A stretch of DNA of 36,899 nt from assembly GCF_007923265.1 (NCBI RefSeq), contig NZ_VOJA01000004.1, forward strand, positions 237,493 to 274,391, read 5' to 3'. The notes beneath the pieces are model-generated. The model had not been told where the DNA came from, searched no databases, and saw only the letters and a list, made by a program, of their open reading frames with translations. Below, in pieces: positions 17,228 to 25,545 of the stretch (its first letter is position 1; each line of letters opens with the position of its first letter). This DNA is from Francisella salimarina. Its GTDB lineage: Bacteria; Pseudomonadota; Gammaproteobacteria; Francisellales; Francisellaceae. The translations under genes and the position numbers were made by a program.

Positions 17228-18148
17228 TTATTGGTTTGCTTTATCTAGAGCTTCAGCAGTTTTTTGCAGTGTTTTTACCATCCATGTAATAGCATCTTCA
17301 TTTGTAGGCATTGTTTCTGTAATACCAACTACTGGTATATCGTTTTCTTCTGCTAGTTCTAACATTTTATTAGTGACATTATCAGTAACTTGCTTATTAT
17401 AGAAAAGAACTTTAACTTCTTTATTTAAGAATAAGTTTTGATAATCAACCATCATAGTAGGACTCGGTTCAGATTCATTCATTATTACCCACTGGAATGC
17501 CAAACCCTTCATATCTAAGTTTAAAGCATCTGACATATAGCCAAACAGAGGCTCTGTGGCTGTTACAGGTGTGCCCGCACTAGACTTCTTAATTTGACCA
17601 ACTAGGTTATATACTTGCTGGTATTTATGATTAAAATTAACTAGGTTTTTTTCAAATAAGTTACTATCAATACTATCTTCTTCAGAGAATGTTTCCTTTA
17701 GTTTTTTTGCTAGAGCAGGGAATGTATCGGGATCATACCAAAGGTGTGGATTAATACCAAATTTTGGAGTCTCTGGATAGTTTATGAGATCTTGTACCTT
17801 AATAATTTTAGCATGTTTATTGCTTTGAATAATAGGTGTAATCCAAGAGTCGTAATCAGCACCGTTGTAAATAATTACATCAGCTGATGCTAAGAGTTTA
17901 GCGTTCTTAACTGATGATATAAAAGTATGCGGATCGCCATCAGCATTATTTATGATATTAGTAACTTTGACATTACTACCACCTATAAGCTGAGCTATAC
18001 TTCCATACTGGTTTTCAGCTGCAACGACAGTTATATCGTGAGATCCTTTAGTAGTTTGGGGTTTGGTGGAATCTTTTGTTAGAAAGTTGACTGCTACAAA
18101 AGTTATAATGACTATCGCTACAGCCACAGCAATTACTAATTTTTTCAT
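17228..18148 (-). CDS. znuA: Metal-binding periplasmic protein of the ABC importer (cluster A-I)
   Basis: 306 residues. Captures a divalent metal for ZnuBC. The N-terminus (MKKLVIAVAVAIVIITFVAVNFL) is hydrophobic without a clear cleavage site or lipobox, so it may stay as a membrane anchor. Likely ligands by family position: His74 (GDPHTF), His135 (INPHLWYDP), Glu199 (TATEPLFGYM) and Glu278 (GITETMP). Zinc-specific ZnuA/AdcA proteins usually have a third His, and many carry a His-rich loop; neither is present. Glu at position three is typical of manganese binders such as PsaA, so metal specificity is uncertain. First gene of a znuA-znuC-znuB operon; no clear Zur box found upstream. Confidence 0.88.
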   Translation of the reverse strand: MKKLVIAVAVAIVIITFVAVNFLTKDSTKPQTTKGSHDITVVAAENQYGSIAQLIGGSNVKVTNIINNADGDPHTFISSVKNAKLLASADVIIYNGADYDSWITPIIQSNKHAKIIKVQDLINYPETPKFGINPHLWYDPDTFPALAKKLKETFSEEDSIDSNLFEKNLVNFNHKYQQVYNLVGQIKKSSAGTPVTATEPLFGYMSDALNLDMKGLAFQWVIMNESEPSPTMMVDYQNLFLNKEVKVLFYNKQVTDNVTNKMLELAEENDIPVVGITETMPTNEDAITWMVKTLQKTAEALDKANQ

Positions 18149-18220
18149 ATCTTAATACAAGTTCAAAATTTTATAACAAATAATAGATTAAAAAAAAGTT
18201 AGAGTAAAGCAGTATATATT

Positions 18221-19444
18221 TTAGTTATTTGAATCTTTGATAAACAAAGCGATTATAAATGAAAGAATCATTAATATTGGAATAATAATTAATGTTGTTT
18301 GGAATGCGTATAATGATTCATTTGATTGTTTTAGATGAGTTATTAATGCTCCAGTGGTTGGTTGCAAAACCCCTCCACTTAATGGTAAGAACATATTAAC
18401 TACTGCTAATCCCGTTGCAATCTGCGTTGCAGAAACTGTATTTCTCAACGCAGAATAGTTTAAAACATGAACAGCTTGGACAGCACCAAAAAGAATACAT
18501 AAAACTACAGCTATAGGAAAGCTTGTATTAAAAAACAGTAAATATGTAACAATAAAGAACCCAAAAATAGGTGTAATCAATAAGAATTTCTTCTCACCAT
18601 CAAATATTGATGCAACAGTACCCCATATAGGGCTAGATATAGCTACACCAATAAAAATTAATGAAGTGCAGTAACCAGCGTTGACTTCAGAAAAACCTGT
18701 TAGCTGTAGATATTTTATACCCCATAAGTCTGCGAAAAGAACAGTTGTTCCATAGATAGTGAAGCAGTACAGGCCGTTAAACCAAATTTGTTTATTTTTA
18801 AATACAGTAATAATATCCTTTAAATTATCTTTCTTATGTTCATTTTGTTTATTATGCTTAGAGTAGTCAGGATGTACCTGTATTATAAATATGCTAACAA
18901 GCAACAAAATTATAGAAATTATAAATAGTAAAGCCATGATTTGTGAAATACTGAAGTGGCTAGCTAAGAATACTAGAGGAGCAGCTGAAAGCGTTGCACC
19001 TATATATAGTACAAATTGCGTTAAACCTGTAAATGCAGGAAATAATCTATTTGGTAACCAAATTGCGATTGCTTTTATAGCGCACAATATAGCAAAGCCT
19101 CCACCAAATCCAGCTAATATTCTATAAGCCAGAAGCATTGACTCATTATGGGCAATACTTGCGACCAACATTGCTAGAGAAAATATGGCCGAACTTGCTA
19201 TCATTACTCTCTTGATGCCAAATCTATCTACGAGTATGCCAGCAGGTATCTGTGATATTATATAACTCCAATAAAATGATGAGCTAAACATTGCAGTCGC
19301 TGCGAGGCTAAGGTTATAAGGTTCTTTTGTGAAGTCATCAAGTAGAGCGCCTGTCGATGATCTTACAAAATACTCAAGAGCATAAAAAAATGCACATGCA
19401 AACCAGATGCTTAATCCCAGTGTGGTAACTTTTTTCTTATACAT
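18221..19444 (-). CDS. Major facilitator superfamily transporter (possible Pht/Fpt type)
   Basis: 407 residues with 12 predicted helices. Motif A, GILVDRFGIKRVM, is near residues 69-81 between TM2 and TM3, and a long charged central loop (~195-215, SKHNKQNEHKKDN) separates the halves. The N-terminal FACAFFYALEYFVRSSTGAL resembles the phagosomal transporter (Pht/Fpt) family that Legionella and Francisella use to import amino acids and other nutrients; that assignment is by eye only. AGAGGA lies about 10 bases before ATG 19444. It stands alone between the metal operon and a lipoprotein gene, with about 137 bases upstream, so it is probably a single transcription unit. Confidence 0.85.
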   Translation of the reverse strand: MYKKKVTTLGLSIWFACAFFYALEYFVRSSTGALLDDFTKEPYNLSLAATAMFSSSFYWSYIISQIPAGILVDRFGIKRVMIASSAIFSLAMLVASIAHNESMLLAYRILAGFGGGFAILCAIKAIAIWLPNRLFPAFTGLTQFVLYIGATLSAAPLVFLASHFSISQIMALLFIISIILLLVSIFIIQVHPDYSKHNKQNEHKKDNLKDIITVFKNKQIWFNGLYCFTIYGTTVLFADLWGIKYLQLTGFSEVNAGYCTSLIFIGVAISSPIWGTVASIFDGEKKFLLITPIFGFFIVTYLLFFNTSFPIAVVLCILFGAVQAVHVLNYSALRNTVSATQIATGLAVVNMFLPLSGGVLQPTTGALITHLKQSNESLYAFQTTLIIIPILMILSFIIALFIKDSNN

Positions 19445-19581
19445 TAGGTTAGGTTCCTCTAAGTCAAAAAAACTATTTAGTGTTCACAGGAAATGTAAAT
19501 ACTAATCAATAATGATGAAAAAAAATATACTAAACTATAAGTGTTACGAAAGCAAATTTTACTTATTTTTAATATTGTCTT

Positions 19582-20043
19582 TTAGTTTTTTGCAGGAACA
19601 ATTCTGGTGTTATTACCAGACATATATATAGTTACTTCATCGCCAATATTTAAATCATGTTTATCTTCTTGTAATATGGCAAGTGTTTCACCATTACTTA
19701 ACTGTATTGTAAATTGATAGCCTTTTGAAGAGGTTATGGCATCTTCTGTTGCTCCTCCAGCAATACCACCAACTATAGCTCCACCGATAGAGCCAGCAAT
19801 ACTGGTAAGCATTCCTGCTCCTGCGCCCGCAAAAGCACCACCAAAAGCACCACCAAGTCCTCCAATTTGGGCACCTATATTACTGTTACCTTTAATTTTG
19901 ACTTGTTGAATATCTATGATTTTACCTTGCTTTACTTGGGATACTTGGCCTACTGAGTTAGCAGAATAGCTTGGCTGAGATGTGCTACAGCTGTTTAGTA
20001 GTAAAAGTGATAAAAATATTAAAGTATAAAAAATATTTCTCAT
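19582..20043 (-). CDS. Glycine-zipper outer-membrane lipoprotein (SlyB-like)
   Basis: 153 residues. Signal peptide MRNIFYTLIFLSLLLLNSC with lipobox LNSC gives lipidation at Cys19. Residues ~57-100 form a glycine zipper (GAQIGGLGGAFGGAFAGAGAG, then SIAGSIGGAIVGGIAGG), two possible glycine-packed membrane helices. The C-terminal ~45 residues are a beta-rich domain (YQFTIQLSNGETLAILQEDKHDL) as in SlyB/Pal-related 17-kDa antigens. The role is probably outer-membrane integrity. AGGAGA lies 7 bases before ATG 20043. It begins 11 bases after wrbA, so the two form an operon. Confidence 0.85.
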   Translation of the reverse strand: MRNIFYTLIFLSLLLLNSCSTSQPSYSANSVGQVSQVKQGKIIDIQQVKIKGNSNIGAQIGGLGGAFGGAFAGAGAGMLTSIAGSIGGAIVGGIAGGATEDAITSSKGYQFTIQLSNGETLAILQEDKHDLNIGDEVTIYMSGNNTRIVPAKN

Positions 20044-20054
20044 CTAATATTCTC

Positions 20055-20645
20055 CTAACAAGAAAGTTTATTGGCAATATCCGCGACTCTTTTACCTAAT
20101 GTTTTACAAATTTTAATCTCATCATCTGACATATTTTTGTTTGGTGAAAAAGTATTTAGATGAGATGCACCATACGGTGTACCACCTGTACGTGTATGCT
20201 CTAGAGCTTGTTCGCTATATGGTACACCAACAATTAGGCAACCATGATGTATAAAAGGGATCATCATTGATAGTAGAGTGCTCTCATGCCCTGAATGCAT
20301 CCCAGAGGCAGCTGTGAAAAAACCAACAGGCTTGCCAATCAGACTACCCTTAAACCATATATCACTATGAATTTCTAAAAAGTATTTCAAAGGTGATGCC
20401 ATATTGCCAAAATAAGCTGGGCTTCCAACAATTAAACCATCGCAGTTTGCAAGATCTTCTTTTGTAGCATATAGATCTCCGCTATCAGGGATTTTAGAAT
20501 CAACCTGTTCAGTTTTTGCTGAGATATTTGGTACCGTACGAACTATGGCGGTAGCACCTGTGACTTCTACACCTAGGGCTATGATATGAGCCATTTTCTT
20601 TGTACTTCCACCTTGGCTGTAGTATAGTATTAGTATGTTTTTCAT
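20055..20645 (-). CDS. wrbA: NAD(P)H:quinone oxidoreductase, flavodoxin-like WrbA
   Basis: 196 residues. FMN-binding enzyme that reduces quinones by two electrons and protects against oxidative stress. The phosphate loop YYSQGGSTKKMA near 8-19, GSPAYFGNMASPLKYFL near 74-90, FTAASGMHSGHESTLLSM near 110-127 and TRTGGTPYGASH near 151-162 match E. coli WrbA from end to end. Its start is only 12 bases from that of yihY on the other strand, so its promoter must lie within the yihY coding region. No clear ribosome site (A-rich leader). Confidence 0.93.
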   Translation of the reverse strand: MKNILILYYSQGGSTKKMAHIIALGVEVTGATAIVRTVPNISAKTEQVDSKIPDSGDLYATKEDLANCDGLIVGSPAYFGNMASPLKYFLEIHSDIWFKGSLIGKPVGFFTAASGMHSGHESTLLSMMIPFIHHGCLIVGVPYSEQALEHTRTGGTPYGASHLNTFSPNKNMSDDEIKICKTLGKRVADIANKLSC

Positions 20646-20657
20646 TGTTTTTTTTCT

Positions 20658-21854
20658 ATGTTTGATATCAAGTTATACAAAAAATATTTGTCAATATTTA
20701 AAAACTATTGGATCTGGGTCTTCAAAGAATATCTTCGTAAAGACTGTCCAACAGTAGCTGCAGCTATAACCCTTACAAGCTTGTTTGCTATCGTACCAGC
20801 TTTCTTCATTATAATAAATATTTTGAATGCTTTTAATGCATTTAGCTCTCTTTCTGAGAATTTGCAGAATTTTCTTTTCCAAAATATGCTTCCTGAGACT
20901 GCAGCGACAGTTCAGCAGTACATCACAAGTATTTCTGATAAGATGACCTCTTTGCCAATTACATCCGTTATAGTTTTATTGGTTGTTATTTTTCTAATGA
21001 TTAAAAGGTTGGAAATTACTTTAAATAAAGTTTTTTATGTTAATAAACAGCGACCTCTTGTTCAAAGCTTGTTAGTGTATTGGGCTTTGATGACAATGGG
21101 GCCTATACTTATTGGTTTTGTATTTATTTCTAGTACGTATCTTATTTCTATGGCTTGGTTTGTAAAAGATATTGGTATCGAGCAATATCTTTTAAACGGA
21201 TTATCTTTGATTTTTTTAATAGCAGGTTTCTTTGTTTTTTATAAAATATTACCTAATACAAGGATTAGCTCAAAAACGGCGTTAATTGTAGCATTTTTTG
21301 TAGCTATAGTTTTTTCTATTGCAAAGAAGATTTTTGCACTATACATGTTTTATGTGCCTACTTACTCAGTAATTTATGGTTCATTATCTTTGATACCTAT
21401 TTTTATACTTTGGGTTTATGTGGCTTGGCAGATTACACTTTTAGGTGCTGTGATGATCAAAGCTATACAGTATATGGAGGTGACATTAGATTTTAAGAAA
21501 GAAGTAAAAAGAGATGATTTAAGTATAAGTGTTTGTATGCTTAAAGAGCTACATGTGGCTCAAAGAGAATTGAGAAATGGGATTAGTATTGATCAGATGT
21601 ATCAAAAGATGGCGGTTGCTGATTACGATAAAGTTAAGAAAATCTTATATGACTTAGAAACCGCCGGAGTTATTAGGATAACTGCTCAAGATATTTGTTA
21701 TTTAAATTGTGATGTATTCAGTACAGACTTGTATGAGATATATTTGGCGTGTAATCCAACGATTAATTTCAAAACGAGCTCTATAAGAAAAATTAATGTA
21801 ATAAAGTCTGACTTATATAAAGATCTTGATATAAAATTATACGAGTGTTTTTAG
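20658..21854 (+). CDS. yihY: YihY/UPF0761 family membrane protein with C-terminal cytosolic domain
   Basis: 398 residues. The first ~270 match YihY (often misnamed ribonuclease BN): five to six helices with AAAITLTSLFAIVPAFF, FLFQNMLPETAATVQQYI, VYWALMTMGPILIGF, and YGSLSLIPIFILWVYVAWQITLLGA. The last ~120 residues form a soluble tail with VCMLKELHVAQ and VKKILYDLETAGVIRI, resembling a winged helix; it is longer than in E. coli YihY (290). Function not established. The start has only 12 bases, mostly T, before wrbA and no ribosome site; it may be leaderless or use TTG at 20688. PnuC follows after 19 bases. Confidence 0.85.
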   Translation: MFDIKLYKKYLSIFKNYWIWVFKEYLRKDCPTVAAAITLTSLFAIVPAFFIIINILNAFNAFSSLSENLQNFLFQNMLPETAATVQQYITSISDKMTSLPITSVIVLLVVIFLMIKRLEITLNKVFYVNKQRPLVQSLLVYWALMTMGPILIGFVFISSTYLISMAWFVKDIGIEQYLLNGLSLIFLIAGFFVFYKILPNTRISSKTALIVAFFVAIVFSIAKKIFALYMFYVPTYSVIYGSLSLIPIFILWVYVAWQITLLGAVMIKAIQYMEVTLDFKKEVKRDDLSISVCMLKELHVAQRELRNGISIDQMYQKMAVADYDKVKKILYDLETAGVIRITAQDICYLNCDVFSTDLYEIYLACNPTINFKTSSIRKINVIKSDLYKDLDIKLYECF

Positions 21855-21873
21855 AGATATAGGAAATTATATA

Positions 21874-22446
21874 ATGATATTTGAGACTCTTGATTATTCA
21901 GCATTGATTATAAATGTATTGTATACAATATACTTAGCAAGACTTAAAGTATGGTCTTGGTCATTGGGTATAGTAGGTGCGATACTTTTATTATTTTTGT
22001 TTGCGATGAAGGGGACATACTCACTGGTACTGTTGCAGTTCGTTTATGTGGTATTCTTCAGCTATGGTTGGTATAAGTGGTATACACAAGGTATAGATGG
22101 TGAGCATAAGACTGTTAAATGGATGAAGAGAGCTGACTATTTTCGTTATATTGTGTATCTAGTAATATTATGTATTTTTAGTATTGTATTTAACTATATC
22201 ACTAGTTCAGCAGATATATTTTCAACAGGTATTCTAACAGGTATTACATTTACAGCAATTATTATGACTATAGAGAAGTTTATGGAAAATTGGATTGTAT
22301 GGATTGTTTCTGATTTGTATTTCGTTGTAGTCATGTATCAACAAGAATTGTATGGTCAAGTACTACAGAACTTTATATTTTTCATTACAGCTGTTTATGG
22401 CTTTTATTACTGGTATAAAAATACAAAAACTACAGAAGTTAGATAA
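21874..22446 (+). CDS. pnuC: PnuC-family vitamin transporter
   Basis: 190 residues, about seven short helices. Family marks: WSWSLGIVGAILL near 28-40, FFSYGWYKWYTQG near 61-73, and MENWIVWIVSDLYFVVVMY near 137-155 (ENW...WIxxD as in PnuC). PnuC proteins pass nicotinamide riboside by facilitated diffusion, trapped by phosphorylation; relatives carry thiamine or riboflavin, so the substrate is not certain. No nadR-like kinase is nearby in this window. AGGA lies 10 bases before the ATG. The stop overlaps the priA start by one base (TAATG). Confidence 0.85.
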   Translation: MIFETLDYSALIINVLYTIYLARLKVWSWSLGIVGAILLLFLFAMKGTYSLVLLQFVYVVFFSYGWYKWYTQGIDGEHKTVKWMKRADYFRYIVYLVILCIFSIVFNYITSSADIFSTGILTGITFTAIIMTIEKFMENWIVWIVSDLYFVVVMYQQELYGQVLQNFIFFITAVYGFYYWYKNTKTTEVR

Positions 22447-24602
22447 TGATTGTTAAGGTTGCTCTAGCGGTACCTCCAAGTTACTTGCTTGATTACTCTA
22501 TTAAAGATGCTAATGTCGAGCTATTTAGCAGAGTTTTGGTACAGGTAGGTAAGCGTCAACTTATAGGCTTTATTGTAGCTAAGGATATAAAGATTGATTA
22601 TGAGCTTACAAGAGTAAAACCTATCCTAAAGATTATAGACCAACCTATTAGCGATGCTGTACAAAGACTTATTTTGTGGTTGTCGCAGTATTATTGTTGT
22701 GATTTGTATAATGCTATACGTTTGGCTTTACCAAATGATTTTTTGAAAACTGAGATAGTTTCTCCTCAGAAAGATACCTATGTATATTTAGATCAAATAG
22801 AGCTACAGAAACATAAACTTACTTTAAAGCAACAAGATGTTCTAAAAATTTTTGCTAATAATGAGGCGCTTCGTTTTGAGGAGCTAAAAGAATTAGCTTC
22901 TAGCTATGTTATTAATAAATTGCTTGATAAAAGCATCCTCAAAAAAACTTATAAGTTAAGACAGCCTAATAATACTATAGAATCAGACTTACCTAAGTTG
23001 CTTAATCCAGAGCAACAATCTGCTTTTGAGCAGATTATATTACAATCGGGTTTTAAGGTATCTTTACTTTATGGAGTAACAGGAAGCGGTAAAACAGAAG
23101 TTTATTTACATGTGATTCAGAGGTTTTTATCAAAGTCTCAACAAGTTCTTGTCTTAGTGCCAGAAATAAATCTGACACCACAGACAATCAAAAGATTTGA
23201 GAAGAGGTTTATAGATAAGAATGTTGTTGCACTACATTCTAAATTAAGTGATAAAGCTAGGTTAACTAACTGGTTAAAAATAAAAAATGGCGAAGCTGAT
23301 ATTGTAATTGCTACTCGAAGTGGAGTCTTAGCTGACTTTAAGGATCTTGGGATTATCATAGTTGATGAAGAACATGATAGTTCATATAAGCAACAAACAA
23401 CAACTATTCGTTATAATGCACGTGATGTTGCTATATTTCGAGCTAGTCAGCTTGATATACCAGTAGTTCTGGGTAGTGCTACACCATCTATTCAAAGTTA
23501 TTATAATTATGTGGTTGGTAAATATGATTTACTCAAGCTTAATAAAAGGGCGCTAAACTCACACCAGAATACGATTGAGCTATTAGATCTAAAATCAAGT
23601 ATTGTTGATAATGGTATTAGTAATACTCTTTTTTCATTGATTGAGCAGAATATCAACGATCATCAGCAGTCATTAGTATTTATCAACAAATTAGGTTTTG
23701 CTAAGGCTTTGGTCTGTAAGAGTTGCGGAGAGGCTGTGGAGTGTAAGAGATGTGATAAACCATATACATTACATACACATCCATATCAGTACTTAGAATG
23801 TCACTTTTGTGGTTCTCGTAAGCCAATAGTTACAGCTTGTCCAAGTTGTAATGCTGAAGAGCTTTTTGCTTATGGTAGTGGTACTGAAAAAGTTCAGTCA
23901 AGAATAGAGGCGAGATTTCCATATAATAAGGTGGTGCGCTTTGATAGATCAAATATCAAAACTATGAATGATCTACATAGCATCAATCAGATGATAAATG
24001 ATAAGCAAGTTGATGTTATCGTTGGTACTCAGATGATAGCAAAAGGGCATCATTTCGAGAATATTACATTAGCAGGATTAATTAATATTGATGCTGGTTT
24101 ATATAGTACTGATTTCCATGCAATAGAGCGAACTGCGCAAACGATAGTTCAAGTCTCTGGAAGAGCTGGAAGGGCGGATAAACCTGGAAGGATAATACTT
24201 CAGACATATCAGCCTGATAATAAACTTTTACAGTTATTGGTAAATAGTGATTATCTTGAGTTTCTGGATTATCTTCTAGAGCAAAGAAAGTACGCGAGCT
24301 ATCCACCATATACCTATCAAGCACAAATCATAGCAGAATCAAAAGATGAAAATAAAGTCTTAAATATGTTGGAGCAAATATATTCAAGCTTGAAAGATAG
24401 CTCTGGTGTGCAAGTATCTAAGCCATTACCAGCTCTTCATCTGAAAAAAAATAATGTATATCGTTATAGTATACTTTTAACTTCGAACTCACGTAGTCAG
24501 ATAAATTTAATAATTAAATGGGTTGCTAATAGTCAAATAATGTCAAGTTTAAAAAATTCAGTCAAGATGTGTTTTGATATTGACCCAATAGAGCTAGGTT
24601 GA
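22446..24602 (+). CDS. priA: Primosomal replication restart helicase PriA
   Basis: 718 residues (E. coli: 732). A 3'-to-5' helicase that reloads the replisome at stalled forks. N-terminal 3'BD domain (VALAVPPSYLLDYSI), Walker A YGVTGSGKTEVY near 209-220, Walker B/DEEH (IIVDEEHDSSYKQQ) near 302-315, GSATPS, then a two-zinc module with eight cysteines between ~426 and 474 (CKSCGEAVECKRC, CHFCG, CPSC), then helicase motifs VIVGTQMIAKGHHF and QVSGRAGRADKPG. It overlaps the pnuC stop by one base and is translationally coupled to it. Complete, no missing motif. Confidence 0.96.
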   Translation: MIVKVALAVPPSYLLDYSIKDANVELFSRVLVQVGKRQLIGFIVAKDIKIDYELTRVKPILKIIDQPISDAVQRLILWLSQYYCCDLYNAIRLALPNDFLKTEIVSPQKDTYVYLDQIELQKHKLTLKQQDVLKIFANNEALRFEELKELASSYVINKLLDKSILKKTYKLRQPNNTIESDLPKLLNPEQQSAFEQIILQSGFKVSLLYGVTGSGKTEVYLHVIQRFLSKSQQVLVLVPEINLTPQTIKRFEKRFIDKNVVALHSKLSDKARLTNWLKIKNGEADIVIATRSGVLADFKDLGIIIVDEEHDSSYKQQTTTIRYNARDVAIFRASQLDIPVVLGSATPSIQSYYNYVVGKYDLLKLNKRALNSHQNTIELLDLKSSIVDNGISNTLFSLIEQNINDHQQSLVFINKLGFAKALVCKSCGEAVECKRCDKPYTLHTHPYQYLECHFCGSRKPIVTACPSCNAEELFAYGSGTEKVQSRIEARFPYNKVVRFDRSNIKTMNDLHSINQMINDKQVDVIVGTQMIAKGHHFENITLAGLINIDAGLYSTDFHAIERTAQTIVQVSGRAGRADKPGRIILQTYQPDNKLLQLLVNSDYLEFLDYLLEQRKYASYPPYTYQAQIIAESKDENKVLNMLEQIYSSLKDSSGVQVSKPLPALHLKKNNVYRYSILLTSNSRSQINLIIKWVANSQIMSSLKNSVKMCFDIDPIELG

Positions 24603-24614
24603 TTTAGCGAACTT

Positions 24615-25361
24615 CTATTTTTCTGAATTTAAATATTGATGAAAAATTTTAGGGTTATCTTTTATCCAGTCATTAAATTTACTCGCAAGACTTTTTCCTA
24701 TTGGTGTGTTATTAAACATAAAAGCCTTATATGAAATACTATCATCAACTTTAACTGGTACTTGGCAAATACTTCGATTTATAGAGTGCTGATACGCAAT
24801 TTCGGGCGAATCAGTAAACATTATATCTGGATATATACCATCTATGCCATCGGTGATAGATTTAACTGCAAGCTTATTATCAGCGATAATTAATAATTGA
24901 GCATTTTTGATTTTCTGTAAGGCAAATTTTTCATTTGTTCCACCTCTATTTTCTATGATTAGGGTATTTGGATTGTCTATATCTGCAAAGCTCTTGAACT
25001 TAGATAAGTTTTTGCAGCTAGTCATAGCAGCCTTACTAAAAGAGCCTAATGGAGTAGAGAATATGAATTTTGCTTGACGAGTGGGAGTTATTGACATACC
25101 TCCTACAAAGACATCAAATTTATTGTCTTTTAGATCACTTTCAGCAGTTGCCCAAGTGGTCTTAACAAATTTAATATCTTCATTATTTGCTTCAGCAAAA
25201 GTTTTTATGAGATCGATATCTTTCCCGGAGAATTTATTATCGTTTTTGTTATAAGTTGAAAAAGGAGCATAATCTCCAGTTGTTCCAACAATAATATCTG
25301 CATAACAATTAGATGTTATAACAAGAAATAAAGTGATAGTCAGAGATATTATTTTTTTCAT
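24615..25361 (-). CDS. Periplasmic PheC-like protein (cyclohexadienyl dehydratase or amino-acid binding protein)
   Basis: 248 residues from ATG 25361; an upstream TTG (25373) adds four codons but breaks the signal peptide start. Signal peptide MKKIISLTITLFLVITSNCYA. The fold is a type II solute-binding protein (SBP_bac_3). Compared by memory with Pseudomonas PheC, key segments agree: TTGDYAPFS near 27-35, GGMSITPTRQAKFIFS near 87-102, GGTNEKFA 140-147, TDSPE 183-187 (the Glu being the likely general acid of the dehydratase), and a cysteine pair (C116, C199). Either it makes phenylpyruvate/phenylalanine in the periplasm, or it binds an amino acid. No ABC transporter genes are adjacent, which leans towards an enzyme or an orphan binder. 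Confidence 0.72.
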   Translation of the reverse strand: MKKIISLTITLFLVITSNCYADIIVGTTGDYAPFSTYNKNDNKFSGKDIDLIKTFAEANNEDIKFVKTTWATAESDLKDNKFDVFVGGMSITPTRQAKFIFSTPLGSFSKAAMTSCKNLSKFKSFADIDNPNTLIIENRGGTNEKFALQKIKNAQLLIIADNKLAVKSITDGIDGIYPDIMFTDSPEIAYQHSINRSICQVPVKVDDSISYKAFMFNNTPIGKSLASKFNDWIKDNPKIFHQYLNSEK

Positions 25362-25443
25362 TTTTAAAAACAAATAAAATTTGAATGAAAAAATTTTATA
25401 TCAAAGAGAAGAAATAAAATAGAAGAAAATAGCAGATAGAAAA

Positions 25444-25533
25444 TTAGTCTTCTTTTTTGTCGATTCTGCTAGCTACAAAACAACCAGCACCAACAGCTAC
25501 AAATGCAGATGTAATCCATAATAAATAAAACAT
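25444..25533 (-). CDS. cydX: CydX-like small subunit of cytochrome bd oxidase
   Basis: 29 residues, too short for most tracks: MFYLLWITSAFVAVGAGCF then VASRIDKKED. It is one membrane helix with a charged cytosolic tail, the same plan and place as E. coli CydX (37 residues), which stabilises the haems of CydAB. AGGAGA lies 7 bases before ATG 25533, and the gene begins 12 bases after the cydB stop. Sequence identity to E. coli CydX is limited to the aromatic start (Phe/Trp-Tyr-x-x-Trp); context makes the call firm. Confidence 0.82.
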   Translation of the reverse strand: MFYLLWITSAFVAVGAGCFVASRIDKKED

Positions 25534-25545
25534 ACTAGTCTCCTC

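Noticed and set aside
18149-18220. Zur box upstream of znuA
   Set aside because: Only a GTTATAA half-like stretch near 18168-18180; no dyad resembling the enterobacterial Zur site.
24082-24324. Minus-strand frame inside priA
   Set aside because: Shadow of conserved helicase motifs on the other strand.
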